64,000 bases of DNA from positions 62,001 through 126,000 of the forward strand of contig JACKQL020000001.1 of the NCBI GenBank assembly GCA_018296165.2, given 5' to 3'. This DNA comes from Termitomyces sp. T153. Taxonomy: Eukaryota > Basidiomycota > Agaricomycetes > Agaricales > Lyophyllaceae. Positions within the stretch are counted from its first letter, which is position 1. The number at the start of each line of letters is the position of its first letter. Positions 22,189 to 32,923 of this stretch are shown here, piece after piece. The notes beneath the pieces were generated by a model. That model saw nothing but the letters and a program-made list of their open reading frames with translations. It was not told the DNA's origin and did no database searches. A program made the position numbers and the translations under genes.

Positions 22189-24191
22189 ATGTCCGATCTT
22201 GCCTCCCAATTTGAGAAGATCACCATGGCCCACGCCTTCCTTGATCGGGTCGACAGGTTGCTCGCGGTGGCCCGTGCATCGTTGGCGAAGGATCCTCGCT
22301 TGGCGGTCACCGCCATCTTTCAGACGTGGCTCCAGTGGTTCAAGACCTCGGGGAGCGGAGTCGAGTGGCCAGAGTTGGCGACTGTCGAGAAGGAGTGTCA
22401 CCAGTTATATGAGAAGTACAAGGGGGAAGAATGGGTTCGCCCATTCGATGTTCACTTCGTAAGTTCCTTTTCTTCCTTTTAGCGCCAACTTCTAATGCGA
22501 TCGCTAGGCGCCAATTGACCCTTCGCTAGAGTTCCTTATGGACGATCTCATGGCAGGAATGACGGTAAGTGCCCTGGCAGTCGCTAGTGCTAGCGACCCC
22601 GCTAAGGTACGTTAGCTCTTTGAAGACTTGTCACCGAATGACCAGTTCCTCTTCCAGCACCCGGTAGGTGCGTTAGCGGTGGCGAGGGGGGAGGGACAGA
22701 GCGAGGGTCATAGGAATGAAGAGGCGGCGAATCGTGGGGACATTCAAGAGGCGGGCCCCTCAACTCCCAAGGCTGCAGCTGGCGGCGTCGCTAGGGGGTT
22801 GGCGACGTCGCCAAAATTGGCGACAACCCCGAAGAGCAAAGGGAAGGGGAAAGGAAAGGCAAAGGCACAAGATGAGGAGGACGAGGATATTGAGGTGAGT
22901 CGTTTTCTTTCCTTTCGCTGATTCTTGGCGACGACCGCTAACCTTTCCTGCAGGATCATGTTGAAGAATCGTTTACCAACAAGCGCTTGGCAATGCTCCT
23001 TTGATGGCGAAGGACGACGACGGTGGTGAATACGGGGCTGGGAGCAGGAGTGAAGTTGGACAAGGCCAAGGGCAAGGTAACAGTGTCGCTAGAGAAGCGG
23101 CAAGAGTATAAGTACACGCAAGTAGCAGTGAGGACTTAGCGGTTCTTTTTCTCTTTTTGTTGCTAACGCTTTCTTTTAGTGCAACAATTGCTGGGCAGAT
23201 AACGACCCAGAAGGCTGCTAGTACCCCACGGGGGTCCAGCCTTGCTATCGTTGCGATAGCACTAGGAAGAGCTGCTCGCACAGCAGCCTGTCATCGAGGA
23301 GCACAGGCAGCAAATTCGCTAAGAGGATAGCAATCAAGGCGGTGTTGGTAAGGAGTGTGAGGGCCTTCGTGGAGAGGCAGAGGGAATTGGCGAGGAGAGG
23401 GGAGCCGATCAAGGTCAAGCGTTCGAGCTTGACCTTGCCGATGTCGCAGGAGGAGGGCTTGGTTGGAGGTAGTGGAGGCGCTAGGGTGAAGAGTAGGGAG
23501 ATGGTGGAGAGCGACGAGGACGACGACGACAATGGCAGTGACGGCGACACGCCCCGAGCGCTGAAACGAGCCGCAAGCCCATCATCGGTTGCTAGCGCTA
23601 AGCGACCTCGGATGGTCGCCAGTGAGGAGGGAAGGGAGGACGTGGAGATGAGGGAGACGACTCCCTTGGCGACGGTCGCCGAGGTGGAGGCGAGTGACAT
23701 GGAGATCAAGGGTGAGGAGGAAGTGGAGGCCGTACCCATCGCTACTGAGGAGGAAGAACGAGCTGAAGAGGTTGAGGTCGTACGACAAGTAAGTTATTTT
23801 CTCCCGCTAGCTACCTGATCGCTAACCGCTTTGCTAGGGAACATGGAGTGACACACCGTTGCGTCAGGTGGGCGACAACAAGCTGGAGTGGCTGGGCGAG
23901 GACCTCGGATGGCCGACGCCGCTAACGTCGGCGGCGTCGCTACTGGACTTCGACGAGAGGGTGGTGGGAGTGGAACGACGGTTCCGAAGGGAGCTGGAGG
24001 CGGCGAGGGAGGAGTTGTTAGCGGCACGGGCTCGCTACATGGTTGCTAGGCGGATGCTGGCGACTCTGGCGGGATATCAACACGACTGCCAGGCCTTCCT
24101 GGCCTGGCAGGAGGAGAACAACATCGGTGAGGGGGATTGGGAGGAGACGGAGGCGATGGAGGTTCCTGACAACGCTGACCTCGATGCTTAG
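22189..24191 (+). pseudogene. Six-exon antisense gene with Zn2Cys6-like cluster, family C
   Basis: This gene of unknown function is encoded opposite to gag-pol. Exons: 22189-22458, 22508-22564, 22616-22894, 22954-23121, 23180-23788, 23838-24191. The five introns (49, 51, 59, 58, 49 nt) all start GT, end AG and are phase 0, giving about 578 codons. Exon 1 starts MSDLASQFEKITMAHAFL. Exon 3 ends in a Lys/Gly-rich basic stretch and an acidic DEEDEDIE. Exon 5 opens with a cysteine cluster C-x2-C-x8-C-x8-C-x2-C-x6-C, like a fungal Zn2Cys6 domain, then basic and acidic (DEDDDDN) tracts. Exon 6 is a charged helix (FRRELEAAREELLAARARY). Two stops break this copy: TGA at 23002 (a CGA losing its CpG would give it) and TAG at 23219 (Trp expected). 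A pyrimidine-rich leader precedes the ATG. A nuclear, nucleic-acid-binding role is inference. Confidence 0.82.
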
Positions 24192-24635
24192 CGACAGTCG
24201 CCTCCTGTATATAAATTTTATATTTTTGTTAGTAATTTGGACCTAGCTTGGCCCCCTTAAGGGGCTCCAAAATGTATAGTATCTTTGGCGAGCGATCAGA
24301 AAGTGAAACGAAACAGAAGAAAGAAAGCAAAAATCAATTGGGCATACTAGCGACTGTCGCCTAATGCTAGCGACATCTTGAAGGCAAACGCTCAGTAGAT
24401 CATCATGGCGAATTACCCCTAGAGGCGTGCCGAGCGCTGGCGACAGAATAGCCTAGCGCAGCATCGAAACAAGACAATAGTAAAGTAAAGTGTCTGTGAA
24501 AGGCTTTTTTTTTTTTTTTTTTTAACTGTGTCAAAAGTAAAAAGTAACGAAACGAAAAGGACTTAGGTTTTGTAAAGTAATTGTTGACGGTTTTTCTGGG
24601 TAGTAGAGATGAGAGCGGTAAGAAACGAAGCAGAG
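24192..24635. other. Convergent intergenic region with poly(T) tract
   Basis: The antisense gene and pol end tail to tail here. AT-rich sequence TATATAAATTTTATAT at 24209 probably serves the antisense gene's 3' end; a similar motif follows the family A antisense gene at 32981. A run of 19 T lies at 24505-24523 (A-rich on the pol strand). CCCCTTAAGGGG at 24253-24264 is a perfect palindrome. Confidence 0.6.
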
Positions 24636-27600
24636 TTAAGATTTGTCGCTAAGGCCTAGCAAAAGGTAGTTTTCTTCTTCACTGGCATTTTTGCCAGTGT
24701 CATCGTCGTCAACAAGTTCGGTTTGTTCCAGTTCTTGGAGACGCGAAGTGTCGATGTCAAAAGTGTCGCTAGGCACGGTTATGTGTTCTCTAGCGAGATA
24801 GGGGATTAAGTGGAAGGCAGCAACAGGGTGATGTAGAACTGAGCCATCTAGTTCTCAAAGAATGTAAGCTCCTCCATGTTTGCGAGAGATTACCACAAGT
24901 GGGCCTAGGTATCGCGGCTTCATTTTCTTGTTATGCGTTACTTCGATTCTCGTATTCCTCATTAGTATGAGGTCGCCTGTTTTGAAGTTGTAATCGCAAA
25001 TCGTAGCGGCGTGATCTTTCTCAAAGCAAATGGTGGCCAGGCGACGGGCGCTAAGCACTTGGCTATGCAGACGGTCGAGATCTTCTTGGCGGCGCTGAAG
25101 GTCAATCGCTCGGCGGGCTATGAGATCGGTGGTTGATAATAACGAGTTTGGCAGCGGTTGCAAATATGTCGCTTCAACTATGTCAGCAGGCAGGAGAGGG
25201 TGGGTACCAGTCGTCACGTAGTAAGGGGAGCAACCCATTCGCTTGCGCACTGTAACACGTTCTGACCAAAAGACCGAGTAAGTAGCCGTACTCCACCTAA
25301 ACTGATCGCCATCGACAGCTTTGAAAAGGGCTTGGCAAACGTCGAAGTGAGGCCACTCGACTATTCCATTAGCGCGCTTATTATAACCAGAGATCCGGAT
25401 ATGGTGTAAGTTATACTTCTTCGCCAAATAGGTAACCGCCTTTAGGATCGGGGGTCCATTGTCAGTCACGATTTCGCTAAGTGCTCCCCAACAACAAATG
25501 ACGTCCTCGTATAGCCACTTGGCGATAGCTTTGGTGTTTTCTCGGCTGAGCATGCGAAATTCCGGGTAATGAGTTAGCGAACAACATCCTTGGATGATGT
25601 ACTTGAACTTATTGGAGGGCGGCATGAACATGGTATCGATGTATATCTTGCTGAACAAAGGCGCCGGGGTAGCGACAGTTGGCGGAATAAGCACTTTAGT
25701 TGTCTGGTGTATCTGACAGAGATGGCAGGTCCTAAGGTACCACATGATGTTGGCGCTAACTTGGGGCCACCAGAATCGTTCTAGAAGAGCAGAGCGAGTA
25801 GCGAAGAAGCCTCTGTGTCCCAAGTCGTCGTGCATCGCCTTCAAGACCCATAAGCGACTGGCGAGATGGCAGGTCCTAAGGTACCACATGATGTCGGCGC
25901 TAACTTGGGGCCACCAGAATCGTTCTAGAAGAGCAGAGCGAGTAGCGAAGAAGCCTCTGTGTCCCAAGTCGTCATGCATCGCCTTCAAGACCCGTAAGCG
26001 ACTGGCAATAGGGACGAACACCTTGTGAGCACCGTCTCGACTTCTTCGCCAAAGTTTGCCTCCCGTAACAAAAAACATAGATGCATAGCGAACAAAAGTG
26101 GCATAATCTTTGTCGCTAAAGCCTTTGGGTCGGATTAGATCGTGAAGCCATTTCTCAACTAAGAGTACATGGGCATCGTTGGTGGTAGCTTTGGCACTGC
26201 GGGGTACATCGCTATAAGTAGTGGTGCCATCGTCTCGGAGGGGGGTTATATCGTTGCTGGTCTCTAATCGTGGAGCAGTGTCGGTGTCGCTGGCGAAAGT
26301 TGCTAAAGTAGGTGAACAGCCGAGATCGGCCACAGGGGATAAGCAACGTGCGGCCATTGAGAGATGGCGAAGGAGCGGCAGCGGTAACTGGACCTGGTGG
26401 ATGAACCCATGCAAACGATCAATCCAATCCTCATAGACAGAGTTGTCGCTATCGTCGACAGGGGGATCATCAGGCTGTGGCAGGCGCCACGACAGACCAT
26501 CCGGGCCATGGAAAGTTCCCTTGACGTGCACCAGCTCGAAATGGAACATCAGAATCGCCATAATCCAGCGGTTCATGCTAGCGGAAGGCTGAATGTTGGA
26601 GTTCTGAAGCATACCCTTAATGTAGCGAGCGTCTACTTTGATGATGAGGTTCCTAACGCCAATTAGGTACATCCGTAAAGCTTGTAGCGCTCGATAAAGG
26701 CCGTAAAGCTCCAACTTAGGCTGACTGAATCGTGCTTCTCTGTCGTTTAGCGTAATTGACCCGAAACGATTGTAGCGGCACTCCTTGCGATTATTGCTAG
26801 CACACTGGCAAAGGTAATATCCGACTGCTATATATGACATATTGACCGCTAAGATGACGGGGTCAGGCGATTCATAGTCAATAGGAACAAGGGGCTTAGC
26901 GTCTTGTAAGGCCTTCACGAGGTCACGTTGAGCATTAATCTGATCGGGACCAAACTCAAAAGGGACGCCAACGTGAGTAAGTTTCGTCAGGTTATGGGCT
27001 CGATGGGCGAAGTTTTTGACAAAGATCCTTAGCACCCCAACGGTACCTAAAAAGGCGCGGACTTCCGATAGTGACTTGCAAGGACCCCATCGCTCGATTA
27101 GCGCTAGGCGACTTTCGTCGGGGATTCGACCGCTAGGAGTACAAACGTGACCGAGAATCTTGAATGTCAGGGCGCAAAGGACAAGTTTGTGACCGGAAAA
27201 AGTGCCACCGCAATATTTCATCCGCTGAAGGATCCTGTTAAGAAGTTCAAAGAACTCCCAGAGCGCTAGGCGGATGTTTGGATTAGCGGGATGCTTAGCG
27301 GGTTTACTGTTAACGATCTTCCAGTCCTTGGGTCCTTTAGCGCCAACGTCATTGATAAAGCTGAGCACGTTGTGGGGTATCTCTGGCTGCAGAATAAAGG
27401 TAATGTCGTCATGAAATATAGGCACAGAGTTGGTCCACCCCATTGGCAAGGTTACTAAGCAAAGAGCGCCAAACGGAGTCTGGAATGTCGTTAAGTCACA
27501 TGATGCTGGGTCGATAAGTCGTTCGTCGTAGCCAACGTAGAGGTCGAGAGTGGCACCACAAATGCGTCCAGCGAAAGATTCAGCGACGTGATCTGGAAAA

Positions 27601-28583
27601 GGTGGTACTCCAGAATGGCAAATGGTGACACGGTTGAGCGGCTCTAGACTGTGTACAATCCTGAGCTTACCGTTTTTCTTGAGAACGCAAAACCATTGCG
27701 AGTGATAAGCGGAATTCGAGGGTTCAGAGACGCCAGCGCTGATCTTGTCGCGAATAATTTCGCATACTTCCTTTTCTAGTCCTGGGGGTATGGGGCGATT
27801 GTGCTGAACCCAAGGTACGTGCGGAATTGTTGGTATGCGTACTGGCGGGAAGAAGTCGGGGCGCAAACTTCCTCGTTCGGAATCTTCCCAAGCAAAGGCT
27901 TTTTCTTGCTTGGCAACCATGTCGACCAATACATTGATTTCGTCGCTAGTGAGGAACCCAGTGTTGTGGTCTCTAACCAATTTCGCTTGTCGCTCACTGG
28001 TGAATCGCTTTGTCGGGACAAAAGGTGGCAGGTTTGGGTTAAGCAGAGGAATGGTCGCTAGTGGATCGCCTATAACTTGACGCTTGATTCAAAAGTCTTC
28101 GCTAACGTGGCTAGCGACCAGTTTGGTTTTCATGACGACGGATTTATACTTCTTCTTGACCTGTACTCCTTTTCACTTAGGAGGTTCGTTAGCGACATAC
28201 TGAGCGGGGAATGAGATGTTAACATAGGTGGGGGTAGTGTCCGTAACACATGTATCAAAGGGCAAAGTCTGTCCAAGAATCAAGGGATTAGAGGTATCAG
28301 TAGAAACGAGATAAGAACGAGGTGGAAGGGACAAATCAGAAATGTCGCTAGCCGTAGCGTAAAGGTATGCTAGCGCGGGATTAGTCTGTGTGTTAGAATC
28401 GGTAAGCAAAATGTCTTGGTCCAAATCACAAGAAGCTATACACGTCGCTAGACCAGTTGAATGGTCATAGCTGATAACGATCATTAGGTTGCTATCTTCT
28501 TCATTGCCGGAGGCAATGAAAGCAGCGGGGTGCCTCGGTTTTGAAGCGAACATTTTGACGGTTGTTTCTCTTGGTTTTGCCAC
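24636..28583 (-). pseudogene. Family C Pol: reverse transcriptase, RNase H, integrase
   Basis: One frame of about 1,315 codons encodes the polymerase polyprotein. In-frame TGA codons at 28173, 28089 and 24855 interrupt it; the longest open piece is 24855-27980 (1,041 residues). Reverse transcriptase shows LDLYVGYDERL with its first Asp and, at 27348-27353, FIND where the catalytic box should be F-I-D-D. RNase H shows AVNMSYIAVG (first Asp lost at 26841), ELYGLYRAL and KVDARYI. Integrase has an HHCC region duplicated in tandem (25719-26006), then IYIDTMF, IVTDNGPP and the NKRANGIVEW block holding the glutamate. It overlaps the Gag-protease frame by 83 nt in the +1 frame, as in Ty3-like +1 frameshifting. 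The element cannot move by itself with these changes. Confidence 0.93.
25719..26006 (-). repeat. In-frame 144 bp tandem duplication in integrase
   Basis: Two 144 bp units (25719-25862 and 25863-26006) encode 48 residues each, from ASRL(R/W)VLKAMHDDLGHRG to LRTCHL. They cover the histidines and first cysteine of the integrase zinc-binding domain. Only the unit at 25719-25862 continues into the second cysteine (CHLCQ). The units differ at three positions, each a CpG to TpG or CpA change. Confidence 0.95.
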
Positions 28584-31134
28584 GTGGAAAGGTAGGGATA
28601 GTGCGCCGGAGGCCAGTATTGGGGTCCGTGATTGTTATAGTTGTTTCAATGTTGCTAATTGTATTAACCGTACTTCGGGTTAATACGTCGAACGGGCGAC
28701 CGAGTAGGATGTCGTAAGCGGGAGACCGTAAAACGTGGATTTGAAGATAGACCGTCACGTCGCCAATCGTGCATGGTACGTTTCTAGCTAGTCCCAGTGA
28801 TCGATCCATGGTACCGTTGGCGCTCTGCATGTTTAGCACGATGTTGGGGTCATAGGATAAGCCAATGTCGCTAGCAATTTCGGCAGACATCGAAATAATC
28901 TGAGAACCGCTGTTGTGAATGCATTCAACTTCCTCTTTATTGTCGATCAGCATCATGACGGTACGAAGTGACTGAGATTCCTTAGCGACAGTGAGTACCA
29001 CAGGCTCTTCTCCGGGGGGTAGCAAATCAATATAGGCCTCGACAGGGTCGACTGAAGCAAATGGTGCCTTGTCCGTGGTAAGTCCTTTAGCGGTATCAGC
29101 GTTGGACCCAAGCGAAAACTGGGGTTCTTCGATAGCGAACGTCAGCAAAATCTCTTCAAAAATGTTGCTGGAGTCCTGTACTGTATTAGCACTAGCGCCA
29201 ACCGATTGTTTGGGCGTAACTGCTGTCCTAAACTGATTCCTGATGTCCTGGGATACAGAGCAAAGTTTGCCAACCGATATCGTAACCTGGGTGCGTAAGA
29301 CTCGTTTGAAAACCGCTTTGGATTGCTCGATGTCGTAGATGGGTGGCATAGTTCGATATGCGCCGTCATTAGCTTTGTCGGGAGCAGCGAAATTCTGGTT
29401 AGCGGGTGGGGCGTAGTGACTAGGGATGCCAGAAAATGGATGAATAGGAGGCCGAGCAACAGGTTCCTTAGCGACGGTACGTTCAGGTGCTTTGCCTTTG
29501 TCAGCAGGCTTAGCGGCAGGAACTGGAGTGGAATCAGAAGGGGTGGAGGTTGCCGGAGGGTCACTGGTCGAGGGTGTTGCCTTTGAAGCATCACTTGCTG
29601 GTTGATAAGTCGCGCGGGGGACTTGTACGCCGTCAAATTTTTCGCCGTTTCGCCAGAGTGCAAATAGTTCGCGTTCCAAAGCCTCGATCCGTTCTTCCTT
29701 GCTTAGCGCTCGGCCTGTGGCGACGTCCTGTTGCATTACCTCGTGTATTAGCGACTGCTGCATAGCCGCCTGCTCCGGGTCGGGGTTAGCGTTGGAAGAC
29801 AGTCTGCCTGTAACGGTTTGTCCTGGATTAAGCCGGTGCCATTCCTCAATGCGTTCGATGTATAGTCGCTTGCCAAAATAGTTGGGAATCATGGTGCCAG
29901 ATGGTAAAATGATCTTGCCTTCGGCGTTACGACGGATCTTACCCTGTCGGATCATTTGCTCAAGCTTGATACAAGTGCCTCGGACCATAGTGTGACCCAT
30001 TTCCCCGCAGAAGTGGCAAGTGCTGTTAGCGAACTGTTGGTGAGGTTGGGCGTTACCACTGGTCAAAAGGGCTTCCAAACGTTCCAAGGCGCTGACGATT
30101 GCGGTAGTGGTCGCTAATTCCAATGCTTCTTGCTTAGGTGCAGGCGAAGGGACGGTGGGCGGGTTAGCGATGGGCGATGACGAATGAATGCCGGTGGTGC
30201 CATTGCTAGTCTTAGTCGTAGAAGTGTCTGTTCCTTTTAAAACCCACTTAGCGCCTTTGAAGACTTGGTCAACATCGTAAGGGTCCTCAGGATGGTGATC
30301 GGGAAGGGTGATTTCGAGGCGGCGGACGACTTTAGACCATAGCAATGTGGGGATACCTTGTTGGAACAAGCGACGTTCCTCGTTATGATATAGCTTGCCG
30401 TTAGCGAGTAACCATCTAGCAATACGTTGGAAGTCCTGGTAGTAGTCAGAGAACCTTCCCAAAGTCGCTAAGCCGCTGTTGAAAGTCTGGTTAACTAGTT
30501 GTTCCAGATCGCCAAGATTATAACGAGTGCTAGCGTCAGCGCCAGGGTATAACCTAAGCACTGCCGCTTTCCATTCCTGGTAAGTGTAGGGTCAAGGAGC
30601 GTCATTGCCGATAATAATATTGTTGCCAAATTCAGGTAAGTGAAGCCAAGTTTCTGCCGTGTCATAGGAAACGTATTGAGATGCGTATTCTTTCTTTTGT
30701 GTGTTGTCAGCGATACCGCAATCAGCGAAGAGGTATTCCAGTTCTTTGAAGTATTGGGGGAGTTCCCTAGGGCGACTCTCATCCCACTTAGGTGCAGTAG
30801 TGTCATTGCGAGGCGGCATTCTAGCGCGCCGAGCAACAGGGTCATTGTTCATGTTAACAATTGTCGGATTTAGCGGAGGACGGGGGATAGTTGGCAATAC
30901 GGGAATAGAGTGAGCTTCGGGGAAGAATATAGAGTCGGTTGGAGTTAAAGGTGAAAGCAGCTCGTCGAGAAAACTTTCAATGAGAGCGCCTGGGAAGTCG
31001 GCAAGGATTTCGCTAACGTTGTGAAGGTTTTTAGTGGTTTTGAGTTCGTCGGCAAGGGGTCGAGGACGGGCTGCTGGCAAAGAATGCTGGGGGGTTGAAA
31101 GGGAAGACTGGGGTGGTTCAAAAGGGTTTTTCAA
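28501..31134 (-). pseudogene. Family C Gag-protease
   Basis: The frame begins at 31134 (MKNPFEPPQSSLS) and ends at 28501, with one internal TGA at 30592 where Trp is expected (..NDAP-stop-PYTYQEW). Gag features: an N-terminal Pro-rich part, a capsid-like helical region (YFKELEYLFADCG, then QEWKAAVLRLYPGAD), and a zinc knuckle CHFCGEMGHTMVRGTC at about 29980-30027, in which the last spacing is six residues instead of the usual four. A Pro/Ala/Ser linker leads to the protease region near 28.9 kb, whose active site reads HNSGSQ at 28912 instead of H-D-S-G. SPAYDILLGRPF is the usual C-terminal protease block. The presumed shift into Pol lies within 28501-28583. Confidence 0.92.
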
Positions 31135-31188
31135 GTGACGTTTCGCGTGAGCTCTTGTTTCTGGCAGAATGGTTAACTTCTAAACACC

Positions 31189-31208
31189 CCTCGCGGTGGG
31201 CTCCAAAA
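31189..31208 (-). promoter_or_regulatory. Primer-binding site candidate, family C
   Basis: On the element strand the LTR is followed by TTT and then TGGAGCCCACCGCG, which starts with the TGG expected to pair with a tRNA CCA end. I cannot name the tRNA. Unlike families A and B there is no match to the element's own LTR transcript start. Confidence 0.5.
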
Positions 31209-32272
31209 TGATGTGCTCCTATGCCGCCTAGTGCCGTGCAGGAAACCTAACACTTGTCACTAGATAGGGTAGCTGGCAGTAGGAAGTTAATAGTTGAGGG
31301 CGAGTCAGTAACCGTCCCAGAGAACTAGAGCAAAAGTGGTGGCGTGGAAGTGAAGTCGAAAAGAATCACTACTGCTAACAATAGTCGCAGCGAAACTGAA
31401 ATGGTGGCAGGGGGAATAAAGGAGAGAGACAGCGGTAAGAGTAAAATTGAGATTGAAGGACGAACGTAAACTTGTTGCTAGCCGCAATTGCTAGCGTCAC
31501 TAAGTTGAAATAACGTTTATAGGCACCTGTAGTCGGTACCACACTAAGTCGAGGTCGAAGTTGAAGAGGTTTGTCGCTAAACCAAGGTCGAAGACGAGAT
31601 GAGGGAAAGAGATGAGGTAAATGAAACCTTTAAGCTGGTAGCTTATAGATAGGGGAGTGATACAATGGTGATTCAATGGTAAAATTCGATGGGGTGATGT
31701 CTATGTACAGGCAGTATTTATACGTTTTCAAAGTATAGTAAGGGAAGGTAGGTAATTGAGCGCCCCTAGCGGCGGTGTCTGCCACTCTGTTTAGGTTGCG
31801 TGCCAGGCGTCAGCCCGTAACTAAGTAAAAAGTCATAGGTGAAGCCTTGGCGACGACTAATTGCTAATAAGAACCAAAAAGAGAACAAGTCCGATGTCAA
31901 TACCTGAAGTATGAACACCGTTCGGGGATGTCGGTAAGCTCGACAAGGGGAATGATAGTAACAAAAATACGCTTCTGGTAATATGTCCATATATAGTAAA
32001 GGAACACCGTCTTGTCGCCAGGATCGCTAAGGTTGCTAATAATCGTCGCCAAGGGGGTCTAGGCCTTGATGGTCCAGGCCCAAGTTCCAGGCTTCGCGTG
32101 ATGTTCCCCGTGATCGATAAGTCTCGTGGTCGCTAGAGTCTTGTGCTTCGGTCCAATCCTCGGGCTAAGTCCCATGCGCTGAGTGTTGTGACTTGTGTCA
32201 AATTTGAAGTAGTCAGCTGCCGCTAAGTCCAAACTGCCAAAAAAGGTGCTCAGCGATAACTGGGGCTCATCA
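31209..32272 (-). mobile_element. 5' LTR, family C (1,064 bp)
   Basis: It runs TGATGTGCTCC...CTCATCA on the plus strand, followed by the second CAGT. It is the promoter-bearing copy in element sense for Gag-Pol. Confidence 0.95.
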
Positions 32273-32276
32273 CAGT

Positions 32277-32923
32277 ACGGGAGGGTGAGCTCCAATGGGC
32301 GAGGGAGGATCGTGACGCGGCGCGGACGGATAAGGAAGCGATGGAGCGGGAGAGGAACACTTCGGTGCACGTGGTGACGGAGCAAGCGTTAGAGGTGCGG
32401 GGTTTGTGGAAGCGTTTGGCGCAGATGGAGGGGCAGCCCATGGGGGAAGTGGAGGGGCGGGGACGAGTTCCAGAGGGGGATGCGTTGTGGGTGGAGCTGG
32501 AGGCGGCGAGGCAGAGGGAGGATTGGTTGGCCAACGAGGCCACCTCGGGTCGCGTGGGGATCCTTCATGAGTTGTCTCCCGTTCCTCCGTTCGTTATTGA
32601 CGGTTCATTTTCTGGGTTTAGGCTGGGTGTGGGAGCATTGGGTCCTCTTGGATGGTGCCTCCGCAGCGTTCGCGTTGATTCAGGACAGGTTGACGCAGGG
32701 GTCCGCAGTCCAACCTCCAGAGTTGCAGCAGGGGATGGCGCGATTGGAGAGGTTGTTGGCAGGGCATCGGCAGCGCAATGCGGTGGCCCCGGGGTCGTGG
32801 TGGGAGGTGGCGGTCAACGCGGGGGAGGCATTGCCAGGGTTGGCGGAGATCTTAGCGGTGGTGCGGGCCCAGATGGAGGTCGACCTGGGGGTTGGGTTGC
32901 TGGGGGGTCCAGGGAGGGAGTGA
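32277..32923 (+). pseudogene. Family A antisense gene, 3' part
   Basis: The frame of exon 2 resumes after the family C insertion with REGELQWAREDRDAAR and continues as a charged coiled coil (MERERNTSVHVV, GLWKRLAQMEGQ, WVELEAARQRED). It then changes frame; the downstream frame to a stop at 32921-32923 reads HWVLLDGASAAFALIQDRL, MARLERLLAGHRQRN, and WWEVAVNAGEALPGLAEI. The shift is explained by an intron ending TTTAG at 32621; the only start giving the right phase is the weak GTCGCG at 32549, so that splice site may be damaged or wrongly placed. Function is unknown; no catalytic domain is seen. Confidence 0.7.

Larger units (their letters stand above)
20952..32272 (-). mobile_element. Family C Ty3-type retrotransposon, nested in family A
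   Basis: An 11,321 bp element with two 1,064 bp LTRs (TGATGTGCTCC...CTCATCA on the plus strand), flanked by the 4 bp duplication CAGT (20948-20951 and 32273-32276). The unoccupied sequence is visible at 63770 as TTGGCAGTACGGG. Element sense is minus: primer-binding region, Gag-protease, Pol, then an opposite-strand spliced gene, polypurine tract and 3' LTR. I counted four differences between the LTRs, three at CpG. It is longer than a typical Ty3 element mainly because of the extra gene and long LTRs. Confidence 0.96.
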
